Positions 50,119-58,320 of a DNA stretch of 64,000 bases are shown here, one piece after another. Each line of letters opens with the position of its first letter. Position 1 is the stretch's first letter. The position numbers and the translations under genes were made by a program. Under the pieces are notes generated by a model that ran no database searches, was not told the DNA's origin, and saw nothing but the letters and a program-made list of their open reading frames with translations. Source of the DNA: Actinomadura sp. NBRC 104412 (GTDB taxonomy: Bacteria; Actinomycetota; Actinomycetes; Streptosporangiales; Streptosporangiaceae); the NCBI RefSeq assembly GCF_030269515.1, contig NZ_BSTM01000030.1, forward strand, positions 1 to 64,000, in the 5' to 3' direction.

Positions 50119-51204
50119 TCACTTGGGCCGGGTGAACCCCTCGAGCGCCGCCTTGAAGCTCCCCACGGTGTAGGACTGGATCTGCACGTGGCTCCCGCTG
50201 CTGGGCGCGACGATCATCCGTCCGTAGCCGGCGACGATGCCGACGTGGCCGGGATGCCCCGGGCGGCTTCCGGGCCCCAGGTCGAAGAAGACGAGGTCGC
50301 CCGGTTCGGCCCGGTCGACTCGGGGGCCCTTGGAGTACTGGTCCCAGGAGACGCGGGGAATCTGGATTCCCGCCGCCTGGTAGGCCCGCAGGGTGAGCCC
50401 GGAGCAGTCGAAGGCCTTCGGGCCTTCGGCACCCCACAGATAGGGCTTGCCCTGCTGGGCGAGCGCGTAGTCGATGATGCGCCGCACTCGCTTGCTCGCG
50501 ACCTTGCCACAGTCCGGCTTCTTCTTCGCCTCGTTGATGAAGGCGCCGCCGATCCCGTATGCGACGGCTTGGTCGAGGACCTTGTCAACGTACTCCTCGG
50601 AGTGGTTGTAGGCGAATAAGGCTTCCCGGACGTCTCCCGGGAGGCCGTGGGCCTTGAGGTACCTGGCGGCGGCGAGGATCGCGTCCGCGGGATCGTAGAC
50701 GTCCTCCCAGCCGTCGCCGTTTCCGTCGGCGCCGTGCGGGGAGCCGTCCGCGCGGTGTCTCGGGGCGCCGCCCCAGGTGTTCCCCGCTCGGCCCCCGATG
50801 CCGAACTGCATCGGCCCGGCCGCTCCGGCGGAGTTGCGTCCCGAGCGGACCCCGCGCAGGGGGGAGCGCCCATGGTCGCTTTCGATCTTGCCGATCGCGG
50901 CCAGCAGGTCCCAGCCGATCCCCTCCTTGGCCGCCATCTCCTTATAAAGAGCGAAATAATCGTCCGGTATATCGGACTTCGCCTTTTCGGTGGCGGCGGG
51001 CTGGCAGTCCACCCGGCTCTTGCCGGGGGGCTCATCGGCGGGGGCGTGCGGCATGCCCAGCGGATTCAGTGGCGACAGCGCGAAACCGGCACCCAGGAAT
51101 GCCGACAACAGCACGCCACGAATGGTTATGTTCCGCTTGTGCTTCTTTTGGGCGGTGCTCCCGCGCTTTTTGTGTGCGGTGCTCCCGCGATTTCGGCGCG
51201 GCAT
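50119..51204 (-). CDS. Leader-controlled gene 7: exported SLT + NlpC/P60 peptidoglycan hydrolase
   Basis: A 361-residue protein. A basic start with a signal/anchor helix (about 29-47) leads to a lytic transglycosylase domain (about 80-210). It has intact catalytic Glu108 (LLAAIGKIESDHGR), a GPMQFG motif and YLKAHG. A C-terminal NlpC/P60 domain (about 240-361) has Cys267 (AFDCSGLTLRAY) and His in GHPGHVGIV. It should cut both glycan strands and stem peptides. It is the first module of the cluster. The ATG at 51204 has AGAAGGGG and ACAAAC upstream. Confidence 0.9.
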   Translation of the reverse strand: MPRRNRGSTAHKKRGSTAQKKHKRNITIRGVLLSAFLGAGFALSPLNPLGMPHAPADEPPGKSRVDCQPAATEKAKSDIPDDYFALYKEMAAKEGIGWDLLAAIGKIESDHGRSPLRGVRSGRNSAGAAGPMQFGIGGRAGNTWGGAPRHRADGSPHGADGNGDGWEDVYDPADAILAAARYLKAHGLPGDVREALFAYNHSEEYVDKVLDQAVAYGIGGAFINEAKKKPDCGKVASKRVRRIIDYALAQQGKPYLWGAEGPKAFDCSGLTLRAYQAAGIQIPRVSWDQYSKGPRVDRAEPGDLVFFDLGPGSRPGHPGHVGIVAGYGRMIVAPSSGSHVQIQSYTVGSFKAALEGFTRPK

Positions 51205-51290
51205 CGCAACCCCTTCTGGTTTGTCGTTCGCTCCACGCGCGTCGCGTGGAGCGGCCCGGCATCTGTGTGCGGGCGTAAACGACCGTCCGG
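51205..51290 (-). promoter_or_regulatory. Structured 5' leader, copy 7
   Basis: CCGGACGGUC (51281-51290) is followed by the distal hairpin GCCCG...CGGGC (51254-51274) and the proximal hairpin GCUCCACGCG-acg-CGCGUGGAGC (51230-51252, 10 bp perfect). ACAAACCAGAAGGGG then leads to the ATG. Only 17 bases separate the conserved 5' box from the preceding terminator. Confidence 0.9.
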
Positions 51291-51307
51291 AAGAGGGCGC
51301 GTTCGGC

Positions 51308-51340
51308 AATACGGCCCCGCCGAGCGGCGTGGGCCGTATT
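51308..51340 (-). terminator. Hairpin terminator between the transporter operon and leader 7
   Basis: AATACGGCCC pairs with GGGCCGTATT (10 bp) around a 13-base loop that can itself fold. It ends the leftward transporter/hydantoinase operon 31 bp after its last gene. Confidence 0.75.
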
Positions 51341-51370
51341 CCGTTCGTACGGTCTGGGGTTACCCGGCCG

Positions 51371-52330
51371 CTACGTCCTGCCGGACGGCGAGGCGGCGGC
51401 CGTGGCGACGTGGCAGGCGACCTGGTGGCCGTCGGCCACGGGCCGCGCCGGGGGCATCTCGGTGGCGCAGCTGTCCACGGCGATCGGGCAGCGGTGCCGG
51501 AACGGGCATCCGGTGGCGGCGGGCAGCGCCTCGGGGGTGCCGCCGGCCGACACGGGCGGCCCGCCCAGCCTCGGGACGGCGTCGCGGAGCGCCCTGGTGT
51601 ACGGGTGCACGGGGGCGGCGAGCACCGTGGCGGCCGGGCCGGACTCGACGATGTGCCCGGCGAACAGGACGTGCACGTGCCGGCAGAGCCGCTCGACGAT
51701 GGCGAGGTTGTGCGTGATCAGCAGGTAGCCGAGGCCGCGCTCGTCGCGCAGCCGCGCCAGCAGGTCCAGGACGGCGGCCTGCACGGTCACGTCCAGCGCG
51801 CTGGTCGGCTCGTCCAGGATGAGCAGCCGCGGATCGACCGCCAGGGCCCGCGCGATGATGACGCGCTGCCGCTCCCCGCCGGACAGCTGGTGGGGACGCC
51901 GGTCCGCCAGGCCGGGGTCCAGCAGCACCGCCGCGAGCAGGTCCGCCACCGACGGGGTCGCCCTGGACATCGCCCTCGGGCCCGCGGCGGGGCCGCGGCG
52001 GCGCCGGATCCGCAGCGCCTCGCGGATCGAGGCGCCGACGCGCATCCGCGGGTCCAGCGCCTCGTCGCCGTCCTGGAACACCGGCTGGACCTCGGAGCGG
52101 TAACGGGCCCGGCCCTCCCTGTCGAGCCGGGCGATGTCCTGGCCGCGGAACAGTACCCGCCCGCTTTCCGGCCTGACCAGCCCGAGCAGGGCGCGGGCGA
52201 TGGTGGTCTTCCCCGATCCGCTCTCGCCGATGACGGCCACCCCGCCCGACGTGTCCGGCAGGTCGAGGGTCACCGCGTGGACGACCCGGTTCCGGCCGAA
52301 GCTGACGGTGAGTCCTTCCGCGCTGAGCAT
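51371..52330 (-). CDS. Peptide/nickel-type ABC transporter ATPase (OppF/DppF-like)
   Basis: A 319-residue ATPase. It has Walker A GESGSGKTTIA, signature LSGGERQR, Walker B LLILDEPTSALD, and a C-terminal oligopeptide/dipeptide domain with the Cys cluster CPFRHRCPIAVDSC. The ATG at 52330 has AGGAGG five bases upstream that overlaps the OppD-like stop, so the GTG at 52336 is excluded. It is last in the five-gene transporter set. Confidence 0.92.
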   Translation of the reverse strand: MLSAEGLTVSFGRNRVVHAVTLDLPDTSGGVAVIGESGSGKTTIARALLGLVRPESGRVLFRGQDIARLDREGRARYRSEVQPVFQDGDEALDPRMRVGASIREALRIRRRRGPAAGPRAMSRATPSVADLLAAVLLDPGLADRRPHQLSGGERQRVIIARALAVDPRLLILDEPTSALDVTVQAAVLDLLARLRDERGLGYLLITHNLAIVERLCRHVHVLFAGHIVESGPAATVLAAPVHPYTRALRDAVPRLGGPPVSAGGTPEALPAATGCPFRHRCPIAVDSCATEMPPARPVADGHQVACHVATAAASPSGRT

Positions 52331-52332
52331 GG

Positions 52333-53100
52333 TCACCTCCTGATCGCCGGGACGGCGGCGAGCAGTTCCCGGGTGTAGTCGGCCGTGGGATGGTCGAGGA
52401 CCGCGGCCACGGGCCCTGATTCGACGACCCCGCCGTCCCGCATGACGACGAGCCGGTCGGCCACGCCGGACACCGCGGCCAGGTCGTGGGAGACGAGGAC
52501 CATGGCGATCCCGTACTCGCCGCGGACACGGGCCAGCAGGTCCAGCACGGCCGCCTGCACGGTGACGTCCAGCGCGCTGGTGGGCTCGTCGGCGAGGATG
52601 ACGCGCGCGCGCAGAGCGACGGCCATCGCGATCGCGAAGCGCTGCGCCTGGCCGCCGGAGACCTGATGCGGATAGCGGCGTAGCAGCCCGGGGTCGAGCA
52701 GCACGCTGCGGAGCGCCGCCTCGGTCCGTTTCCGGGCCGGCGCGCCGTGCAGCCCGTGCCGGGCCAGCGCCCGCCGCAGCAGGGTCCCCAGCCGCATCGT
52801 CGGGTTGAGCGAATGCCGCGGGCTCTGGCTGACCAGCGCGATCGCCGAGCCGCGGAGCCGGCGCAGTGCCCGCTCACCGGCCGTGACGACGTCCACGCCG
52901 TCGACGACGATCTTCCCGGTGACGCGCAGGCCGTCGTCGGTGAGGCCGAGCATCGCGTTCAGCGTGGTGGTCTTGCCCGAGCCGCTCTCCCCGACGATCG
53001 CCGCGCACTCGCCGGGTCCGACCTCCAGCGAATCCAGCGAGGCGAGCAGCCGGTCACCGGCGCGCACGCGCAGGTTCTCGACGGTCAGCACGGGGTTCAT
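52333..53100 (-). CDS. Peptide/nickel-type ABC transporter ATPase (OppD/DppD-like)
   Basis: A 255-residue ATPase with Walker A GESGSGKTTTL, signature VSGGQAQRF and Walker B VILADEPTSALD. It is shorter than most OppD proteins and lacks the C-terminal Cys-rich domain. Its start overlaps the permease stop (ATGA). It pairs with the OppF-like ATPase. Confidence 0.92.
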   Translation of the reverse strand: MNPVLTVENLRVRAGDRLLASLDSLEVGPGECAAIVGESGSGKTTTLNAMLGLTDDGLRVTGKIVVDGVDVVTAGERALRRLRGSAIALVSQSPRHSLNPTMRLGTLLRRALARHGLHGAPARKRTEAALRSVLLDPGLLRRYPHQVSGGQAQRFAIAMAVALRARVILADEPTSALDVTVQAAVLDLLARVRGEYGIAMVLVSHDLAAVSGVADRLVVMRDGGVVESGPVAAVLDHPTADYTRELLAAVPAIRR

Positions 53101-53996
53101 CGGGTGATCTCCCGTCGGGGGTCGAGTGCGGAGCGCAGGCCCTCGCCGAGCATGTTGAAGCAGAACGCCGTGATCACGATGGCGAGCCCGGGGAACACGA
53201 CGACCCACCAGTTGGTGGTGAACAGGCTCTGGCCCTGCTGGACCATCAGCCCCCATTCGGCTGTGGGCTCGCGCGGTCCGAGGCCGAGGTAGGACAGCGC
53301 CGAGACCGTGATGATGACGCCGGCGGCGTCCAGGGAGAGCTGCACCAGCACCGGTGTCAGCGAGTTGGGCAGGACGTGCCGCAGCGCGATCCGGGTCCGG
53401 GAGACGCCCAGGCAGCGGGCCGCGTCGATGAAGCCGCGGGATCTGATCGAGGTGGCGGTGACGGCGCTCATCCGCGCGTACCAGGGCCACCAGGAGACGG
53501 TGATCGCGAGGATGGCCCCCTGCACGCCGGGCGGCAGGACCACCGCCAGCGCGACCGAGAGCAACAACGCCGGGAAGGCGAGGAACACGTCGGTGATGCG
53601 CATGATGACGTCGCGGACGGCCCCGCCCGCGTACCCGGCGGTGACGCCCAGCAGCACGCCGACGACGCAGGACAGGGCCAGTACCGTCACCGTGATCGTC
53701 AACGATGTGCGCGCCCCGTACAGGACGCGGCTGAGCAGGTCACGGCCGACGCCGTCGGTACCGAACCAGTGGTCCGATCCGGGCGGCCGCAGCGCCTCCG
53801 CCGGGTGGGTCGCGTCGGTCCCGTCGCCGGGGTACGGGGCCAGCAGCGGAGCCGCCACGGCGGCGAGCACGATCAGCGCCAGGACCACCGCCCCGCAGGT
53901 GGCGAGGCGGTCCCGGCGGGCGAGCCGCAGCAGCCTGCGCACCGTGCCATAACGGTGTCCGGCGGCCGCCGCCTTGGCGGTCATGGTGTGGGTCAT
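53097..53996 (-). CDS. ABC transporter permease (DppC-like)
   Basis: A 299-residue permease. A cytoplasmic start leads to six helices and the coupling motif AARCLGVSRTRIALRHVLPN. The N-terminal segment GSDHWFGTDGVGRDLLSRVL is typical of DppC/OppC. The ATG at 53996 overlaps the DppB-like stop (ATGA). Confidence 0.92.
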   Translation of the reverse strand: MTHTMTAKAAAAGHRYGTVRRLLRLARRDRLATCGAVVLALIVLAAVAAPLLAPYPGDGTDATHPAEALRPPGSDHWFGTDGVGRDLLSRVLYGARTSLTITVTVLALSCVVGVLLGVTAGYAGGAVRDVIMRITDVFLAFPALLLSVALAVVLPPGVQGAILAITVSWWPWYARMSAVTATSIRSRGFIDAARCLGVSRTRIALRHVLPNSLTPVLVQLSLDAAGVIITVSALSYLGLGPREPTAEWGLMVQQGQSLFTTNWWVVVFPGLAIVITAFCFNMLGEGLRSALDPRREITR

Positions 53997-55009
53997 GTGA
54001 GCCTCACACGGGGGTCGAGGGCGGCTTGCGCGAGGTCCACCAGCAGGTTGAGGAGGACGTACGCCAAGGCGACTGCGATGGTGACGCCCGCGATGGCGGG
54101 CGCGTCGGAGGAGCGGATCGAGTCGGCGGCGTAGCGGCCGAGCCCCGGCCAGTTGAAGATGGACTCCACCAGGAACGCGTTCACCAGGGAGAAGGCGAAG
54201 ACCAAGGCCAGCAGCGCCAGTACCGGGCCGAACCCCGGCCGCAGCGAGAAGCGCGTCAGGACCTGCCATTTGGAGAACCCGAGGGCGCGTTCAAGCCGCG
54301 CGTGGTTCTGCGTCGTCTCCTCGATGAGAGCGGCGCGGGTCATCTGGGCGACCACGCCGGTGGGGTAGGCGGCCATCGCCAGCGACGGCAGCACCAGGTG
54401 CCCCAGGGCGCTGCCGAGGACGGGCCAGTTACCGGTCAGCAGCGCGTCGACCACCGTGAGGCCGGTGTAGACGCGCAGGGGGCTGGTGGTGTCGAGGGCG
54501 GGATCGTACTCTCCGGCGACGGGCAGCCAGCCGAGCTGGGTGGCGAACACGTTCTGCGCGATGAGGGCGAGCAGGAACACCGGGCACGACACCGCCAGCA
54601 TGGAGGACAGCCGAACCGCGGTGTCGGCCGGGCTCCGCCGCAGCCGCGCGGCCAGCAGCCCGAGCGGCACCCCGGCCAGCACCGCGATGAGCATCGCGGT
54701 GCCGACCAGCGACAGGGAGGCCGGGAAGGCGGTGGAGATGTCCGACAGCACGTCCTGGCGGGTGTGCAGGCTGGTTCCCCAGTCGCCGCGCACGAGCGAG
54801 GTCAGGTAGTCCCACAGTTGGGCGGCGATCGACCTGTCCAGGCCCAGCTCTTCGCGCACCCTCTCCAACTGCTGGGCGGAGGCCCGGGGGCCGGCGTAGG
54901 TGACCGCCGGGTCCCCGGGCACCAGCCGCATCACCACGAACGTGACGACGACGACCCCGGCCACCACGAGGGCCGCCTGGCCCACTCGGCGGAGCATGTA
55001 GCGCGCCAT
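53993..55009 (-). CDS. ABC transporter permease (DppB-like)
   Basis: A 338-residue permease. The first helix and PGDPA motif (VMRLVPGDPAVTYAG) and the EELGLDRS segment are typical of DppB/OppB. Six helices are seen. It is 3 bp downstream of the binding-protein gene. Confidence 0.92.
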   Translation of the reverse strand: MARYMLRRVGQAALVVAGVVVVTFVVMRLVPGDPAVTYAGPRASAQQLERVREELGLDRSIAAQLWDYLTSLVRGDWGTSLHTRQDVLSDISTAFPASLSLVGTAMLIAVLAGVPLGLLAARLRRSPADTAVRLSSMLAVSCPVFLLALIAQNVFATQLGWLPVAGEYDPALDTTSPLRVYTGLTVVDALLTGNWPVLGSALGHLVLPSLAMAAYPTGVVAQMTRAALIEETTQNHARLERALGFSKWQVLTRFSLRPGFGPVLALLALVFAFSLVNAFLVESIFNWPGLGRYAADSIRSSDAPAIAGVTIAVALAYVLLNLLVDLAQAALDPRVRLT

Positions 55010-55012
55010 GGG

Positions 55013-56599
55013 TCAGCCGGTGGGACGCAGGTTGTGGACGAACACCACGTTGGGGTAGGCCGGGTTGTCGGTGTAGCCGTCGATCTCCGCCTGGTAAGCC
55101 CGCTGGTACTGCTGGACGTACAGGGGGGCAGCGACGGCCTGGTCGACCAGCAGGGTGCGTTGCAGGGACTCGTACGACCTGCTCGCCGCGGCCCGGTCCA
55201 TCGCGGTCGTCTGCGGCAGCTTGTCGATCAGGCCGTCGATCTTGGGGTCGTCGAGGTAGGTGAGGTTGAACGCGACAGGGTCGGCGGAGCGGAACAGGTT
55301 CAGGAACCAGCTGTAGGCGTCGGGGTAGTCCGGGAACCAGTACATGACAAAGATGTCCTGGCGTTCGTCGGGGTCATTGGACTTGCCGCGGGACCACTGG
55401 GCGTCCCACTGCATCGGCTTGGCCTGAAGCGTGACGTTCAGTTGCTTGAGCGCCGAGCTGAGCAGCGTCACGAACGTCTGCTGGTTGTCGTCGCCCTGCG
55501 CGTAGGTGAGGTCCAGCGTCAGGGCCTTCTTGCCGGGTCCGTATCCCGCTTCGTTCAGCAGCCTGGTCGCCGCCGCGGTGTCCCGGTGCCGCGCGAGGCC
55601 GGGGGCGTGTCCGGTCAGCCCCTTGGGCACGATGCCTTCCGCCGGGACCGCCGAGCCCTTCAAGGCCGACACGAGGCCGTCGTAGTCGATCGCCGCCTGC
55701 ACGGCCTTGCGGACCTTCGGATCCGTGAGAGGCCCGGACGCGGTGTTGAAGAAGGCGATGAGGTTCTGGAAGGAGGGCGTCGACTGCGTCTTCAGTTCCT
55801 TGATGCTCTTCGCCTGGGCGAACAACTGCGGGTTGAGCCGGGCCACGAAGCTGACGTCGCCGCTTCGCAGTTGCTGCCACGCGGTGGTGACCTCCGGAAC
55901 GACGCGGTATTCGACCTGGGTGTAGTGGGCGCCGGCCCACCCGGCCCAGTACGCCTTGTACTGCTGGAGCCGCAGTTCGACCTCCTGCCCCTTGTTCCAG
56001 GTGCCGACGGTGTACGGGCCGCTGCCGGTGTCGTGTCCCTTGGCCAGGTGGTCCGCCAGGGAGCCACCGCCGGGCGCGGCCGTGTCATAGATGTAGGCGC
56101 CATAGTCCGAGGCGGCGATGAAGTCCATCGGCGCCGCGTGCTTGAGGCGGAACACGAGCGTCCGCGGATCCGGCGTTTCGATCTTCTCGACGGGGCTCCA
56201 GATGTAGGCGGCGCCGCCCTCCATCTTCATGGTGCGCTCGATCGCCTTCTTGGCCAGGGTGGAGGTCAGCTTGGCGCCGGTGTGGAACGTGACGCCGTCG
56301 CGGAGCGTGAACGTCCAGGTCGTGCCGTCCCCTGAGGACGTCCACTTGGTGGCCAGCAGCGGCTTGACCTTCTGGGTGGCGGCGTCGTAGCGGGTCAGGG
56401 ACTCGTAGATGTTCTGCATCGCGATGATCTCGTTGGAGTACGAGGTCGCGGGATCCCACTCGGTGACGATGTTGAGGTTGTAGGCGTAGGTGAACGTGCG
56501 CGCGGCGGAGGCGGGCTCGCGGACGGATCCGCCGAAGCAGCCCGCGACGGTGACGGCCGCGGCCGTCACGATCGCCAGGACTCGTATGTGCCTGAGCAT
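55013..56599 (-). CDS. Peptide-type substrate-binding lipoprotein (SBP family 5)
   Basis: A 528-residue lipoprotein with lipobox VAGC (Cys near 21). The family-5 fold shows NIYESLTRYDAATQKVKPLL, TWTFTLRDGVTFHTG and YDGLVSALKG. It should capture small peptides or related amides. The neighbouring hydantoinase-family and DUF917 genes suggest cyclic-imide or modified amino-acid ligands, by context only. Confidence 0.9.
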   Translation of the reverse strand: MLRHIRVLAIVTAAAVTVAGCFGGSVREPASAARTFTYAYNLNIVTEWDPATSYSNEIIAMQNIYESLTRYDAATQKVKPLLATKWTSSGDGTTWTFTLRDGVTFHTGAKLTSTLAKKAIERTMKMEGGAAYIWSPVEKIETPDPRTLVFRLKHAAPMDFIAASDYGAYIYDTAAPGGGSLADHLAKGHDTGSGPYTVGTWNKGQEVELRLQQYKAYWAGWAGAHYTQVEYRVVPEVTTAWQQLRSGDVSFVARLNPQLFAQAKSIKELKTQSTPSFQNLIAFFNTASGPLTDPKVRKAVQAAIDYDGLVSALKGSAVPAEGIVPKGLTGHAPGLARHRDTAAATRLLNEAGYGPGKKALTLDLTYAQGDDNQQTFVTLLSSALKQLNVTLQAKPMQWDAQWSRGKSNDPDERQDIFVMYWFPDYPDAYSWFLNLFRSADPVAFNLTYLDDPKIDGLIDKLPQTTAMDRAAASRSYESLQRTLLVDQAVAAPLYVQQYQRAYQAEIDGYTDNPAYPNVVFVHNLRPTG

Positions 56600-56632
56600 G
56601 GCAAGGGTCTCCTGCGGTGAGAGGGGTTCGCA

Positions 56633-56720
56633 GTCGAGGGTGGACGGGGCTCGCGGGAGGGGTGGACGGGATCCGCGAGTGGGGTGGGAGGGGTTCGCGG
56701 GAGGGGTGGACGGGGTTCGC
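56633..56720. repeat. 22-bp tandem repeat between hydantoinase and binding-protein genes
   Basis: Four adjacent units of the form GGGAGGGGTGGACGGGGTTCGC end at 56654, 56676, 56698 and 56720, with an imperfect copy before them (to 56631). The G-rich strand is the + strand. This is noncoding space directly upstream of the binding-protein gene. Confidence 0.85.
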
Positions 56721-56745
56721 GGACGGCGGGCCGTTCGGGACCCGG

Positions 56746-58320
56746 TCAGAGCTTGCCCAGCGGACCGGCGGCCTTGACGCGCAGTCGCAGCGCGGGTTCC
56801 GGCAGGTAGCTCATCGGCACCTCGGTGACCTCCACCACCTCCACTCCGGTCGGGTCGGCGCCGGCCTGCACGGCCCGCCGCCGGGCGTACTCGATCGCCG
56901 CGTCGATCGCTCCGCCGCGGCCGTCACCGGCCGGGACGATGGTCTCGACGGTTCCGCTGACCAGTGCGATCGCGGCACCGACGGCGTTGGCCACGTCGCC
57001 GTCGGAGGGGCGGATCACCTCGGCCACGCCGGGCAGCCCGTCGGGCACCAGGAACGCCCCGCCGCCCACGACGACCAGCGGCAGGTCGGTCTTGCCGAGC
57101 GTCATGCGGTCCACCGCGTCTGTGAGCATCCCGTCGGCCCGCCGTACCGCCGTGGTCAGCGCCCCGTGCAGGTCTTCCGGGATGGACCCGCCGTGCGGCC
57201 GGGTCCGTCCCGCCAACACGCCCGCGTCGGTCATGGTGGGGGTGCTGCCGCCGAAGGAGAGCGCCAGGTCGGTGATGTGATGGCCGACCGACCGGGTCCC
57301 GACCTCTCCGGCCGGGCCGACGATCGTGCCGCCGCCCAAGGCGAGCGACAGGACGTCGGGCATCCGGAAGTTGGTCCGCACGCCGCCGATCTCGATCCCG
57401 GCGCTGGACTCCCGCGGGAACCCGGCGGTCAGCACGCCGAAGTCGGTGGAGGTGCCGCCGACGTCGGCGACCACCGCGTCGCTCAGGCCGGAGAGGAACC
57501 CGGCCCCGCGGATCGAGTTGGCCGGGCCCGAGCCGATCGTGAGCACCGGGTAGCGGGCGGCGTAGTCGACCGCCATCAGAGTGCCGTCGTTCTGCGCGAA
57601 GTACGTGGTCAGGTCCAGACCGAACGCGGCGAGCGTCGTGTGCAGCGCGCTCGCCACGTCGCCGACCACCTGGTAGAGGGCCGCGTTGAAGATCGTGGCG
57701 CCCTCGCGCTCCAGCAGCCCCAGCGTCCCGATCTCGTGGCTCATCGAGATGGGAACGTCCGCGCCCAGCTCCGCGTGGACGATCGCCGCCGCATCCAGTT
57801 CCTGCTCGTCGAACGCGGGACTGAACACGGCGGTCAGCGCGACGGCGTCGACCTCGCCGGCGACCTCGCCGAGGAACGCCCGCAGCCTTCCGGGGTCCAA
57901 CGGTGAGATCGGCGTCCCGTTGATGTAGTTTCCGCCGGGCAGCACCGTCGCACCCCCGATGATCTCCTTCACCAGTTCCGGCGGCCAGGACTGCAACGGC
58001 GGCACCGACGTGGTGGCCGGGCCCCCGAGCCGGATGGCGGCGACCCTTCCGAGCCCGCGGCGTTCCAGGATCGCGTTCGTGGCATGCGTGGTGCCGAGCA
58101 TGACGCGGTCCAGCCGGTGAGCGTCGTCGCCGATGGCGGTGAGCACCGCCGTCAGCGCGGCCTGGAGGCCCGACGTGACGTCGGAGCTCGTCGGGCGCTT
58201 GGCCTTGGTCAGCACCGTGCCGTTCTGGTCGAGGACCACCGCGTCGGTGTTGGTCCCGCCGACGTCGATGCCGATACGCAGGCCCCCTTCGGCATGGCGC
58301 CTGTTCTTGGGGTCAGGCAT
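56746..58320 (-). CDS. Hydantoinase/oxoprolinase-family protein (HyuA-like)
   Basis: A 524-residue protein of the hydantoinase/oxoprolinase family with an actin-like ATPase fold. It has the N-terminal phosphate-binding motif IGIDVGGTNTDAVVL, LGTTHATNAILERRGLG, and the second motif VVADVGGTSTDFGVL. Family members hydrolyse hydantoins or 5-oxoproline using ATP. The start overlaps the DUF917 stop by 8 bp, so the two are coupled. The usual HyuB partner is absent; DUF917 takes its place. Confidence 0.88.
   Translation of the reverse strand: MPDPKNRRHAEGGLRIGIDVGGTNTDAVVLDQNGTVLTKAKRPTSSDVTSGLQAALTAVLTAIGDDAHRLDRVMLGTTHATNAILERRGLGRVAAIRLGGPATTSVPPLQSWPPELVKEIIGGATVLPGGNYINGTPISPLDPGRLRAFLGEVAGEVDAVALTAVFSPAFDEQELDAAAIVHAELGADVPISMSHEIGTLGLLEREGATIFNAALYQVVGDVASALHTTLAAFGLDLTTYFAQNDGTLMAVDYAARYPVLTIGSGPANSIRGAGFLSGLSDAVVADVGGTSTDFGVLTAGFPRESSAGIEIGGVRTNFRMPDVLSLALGGGTIVGPAGEVGTRSVGHHITDLALSFGGSTPTMTDAGVLAGRTRPHGGSIPEDLHGALTTAVRRADGMLTDAVDRMTLGKTDLPLVVVGGGAFLVPDGLPGVAEVIRPSDGDVANAVGAAIALVSGTVETIVPAGDGRGGAIDAAIEYARRRAVQAGADPTGVEVVEVTEVPMSYLPEPALRLRVKAAGPLGKL

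Noticed and set aside
51205..51290. ydaO (c-di-AMP) riboswitch before the NlpC/P60 gene
   Set aside because: c-di-AMP switches often precede wall hydrolases, but this leader is far too short and has only two simple hairpins.
54026..56335. 769-codon frame opposite the transporter permease and binding protein
   Set aside because: It spans two well-recognised genes on the other strand and is low-complexity; typical shadow.
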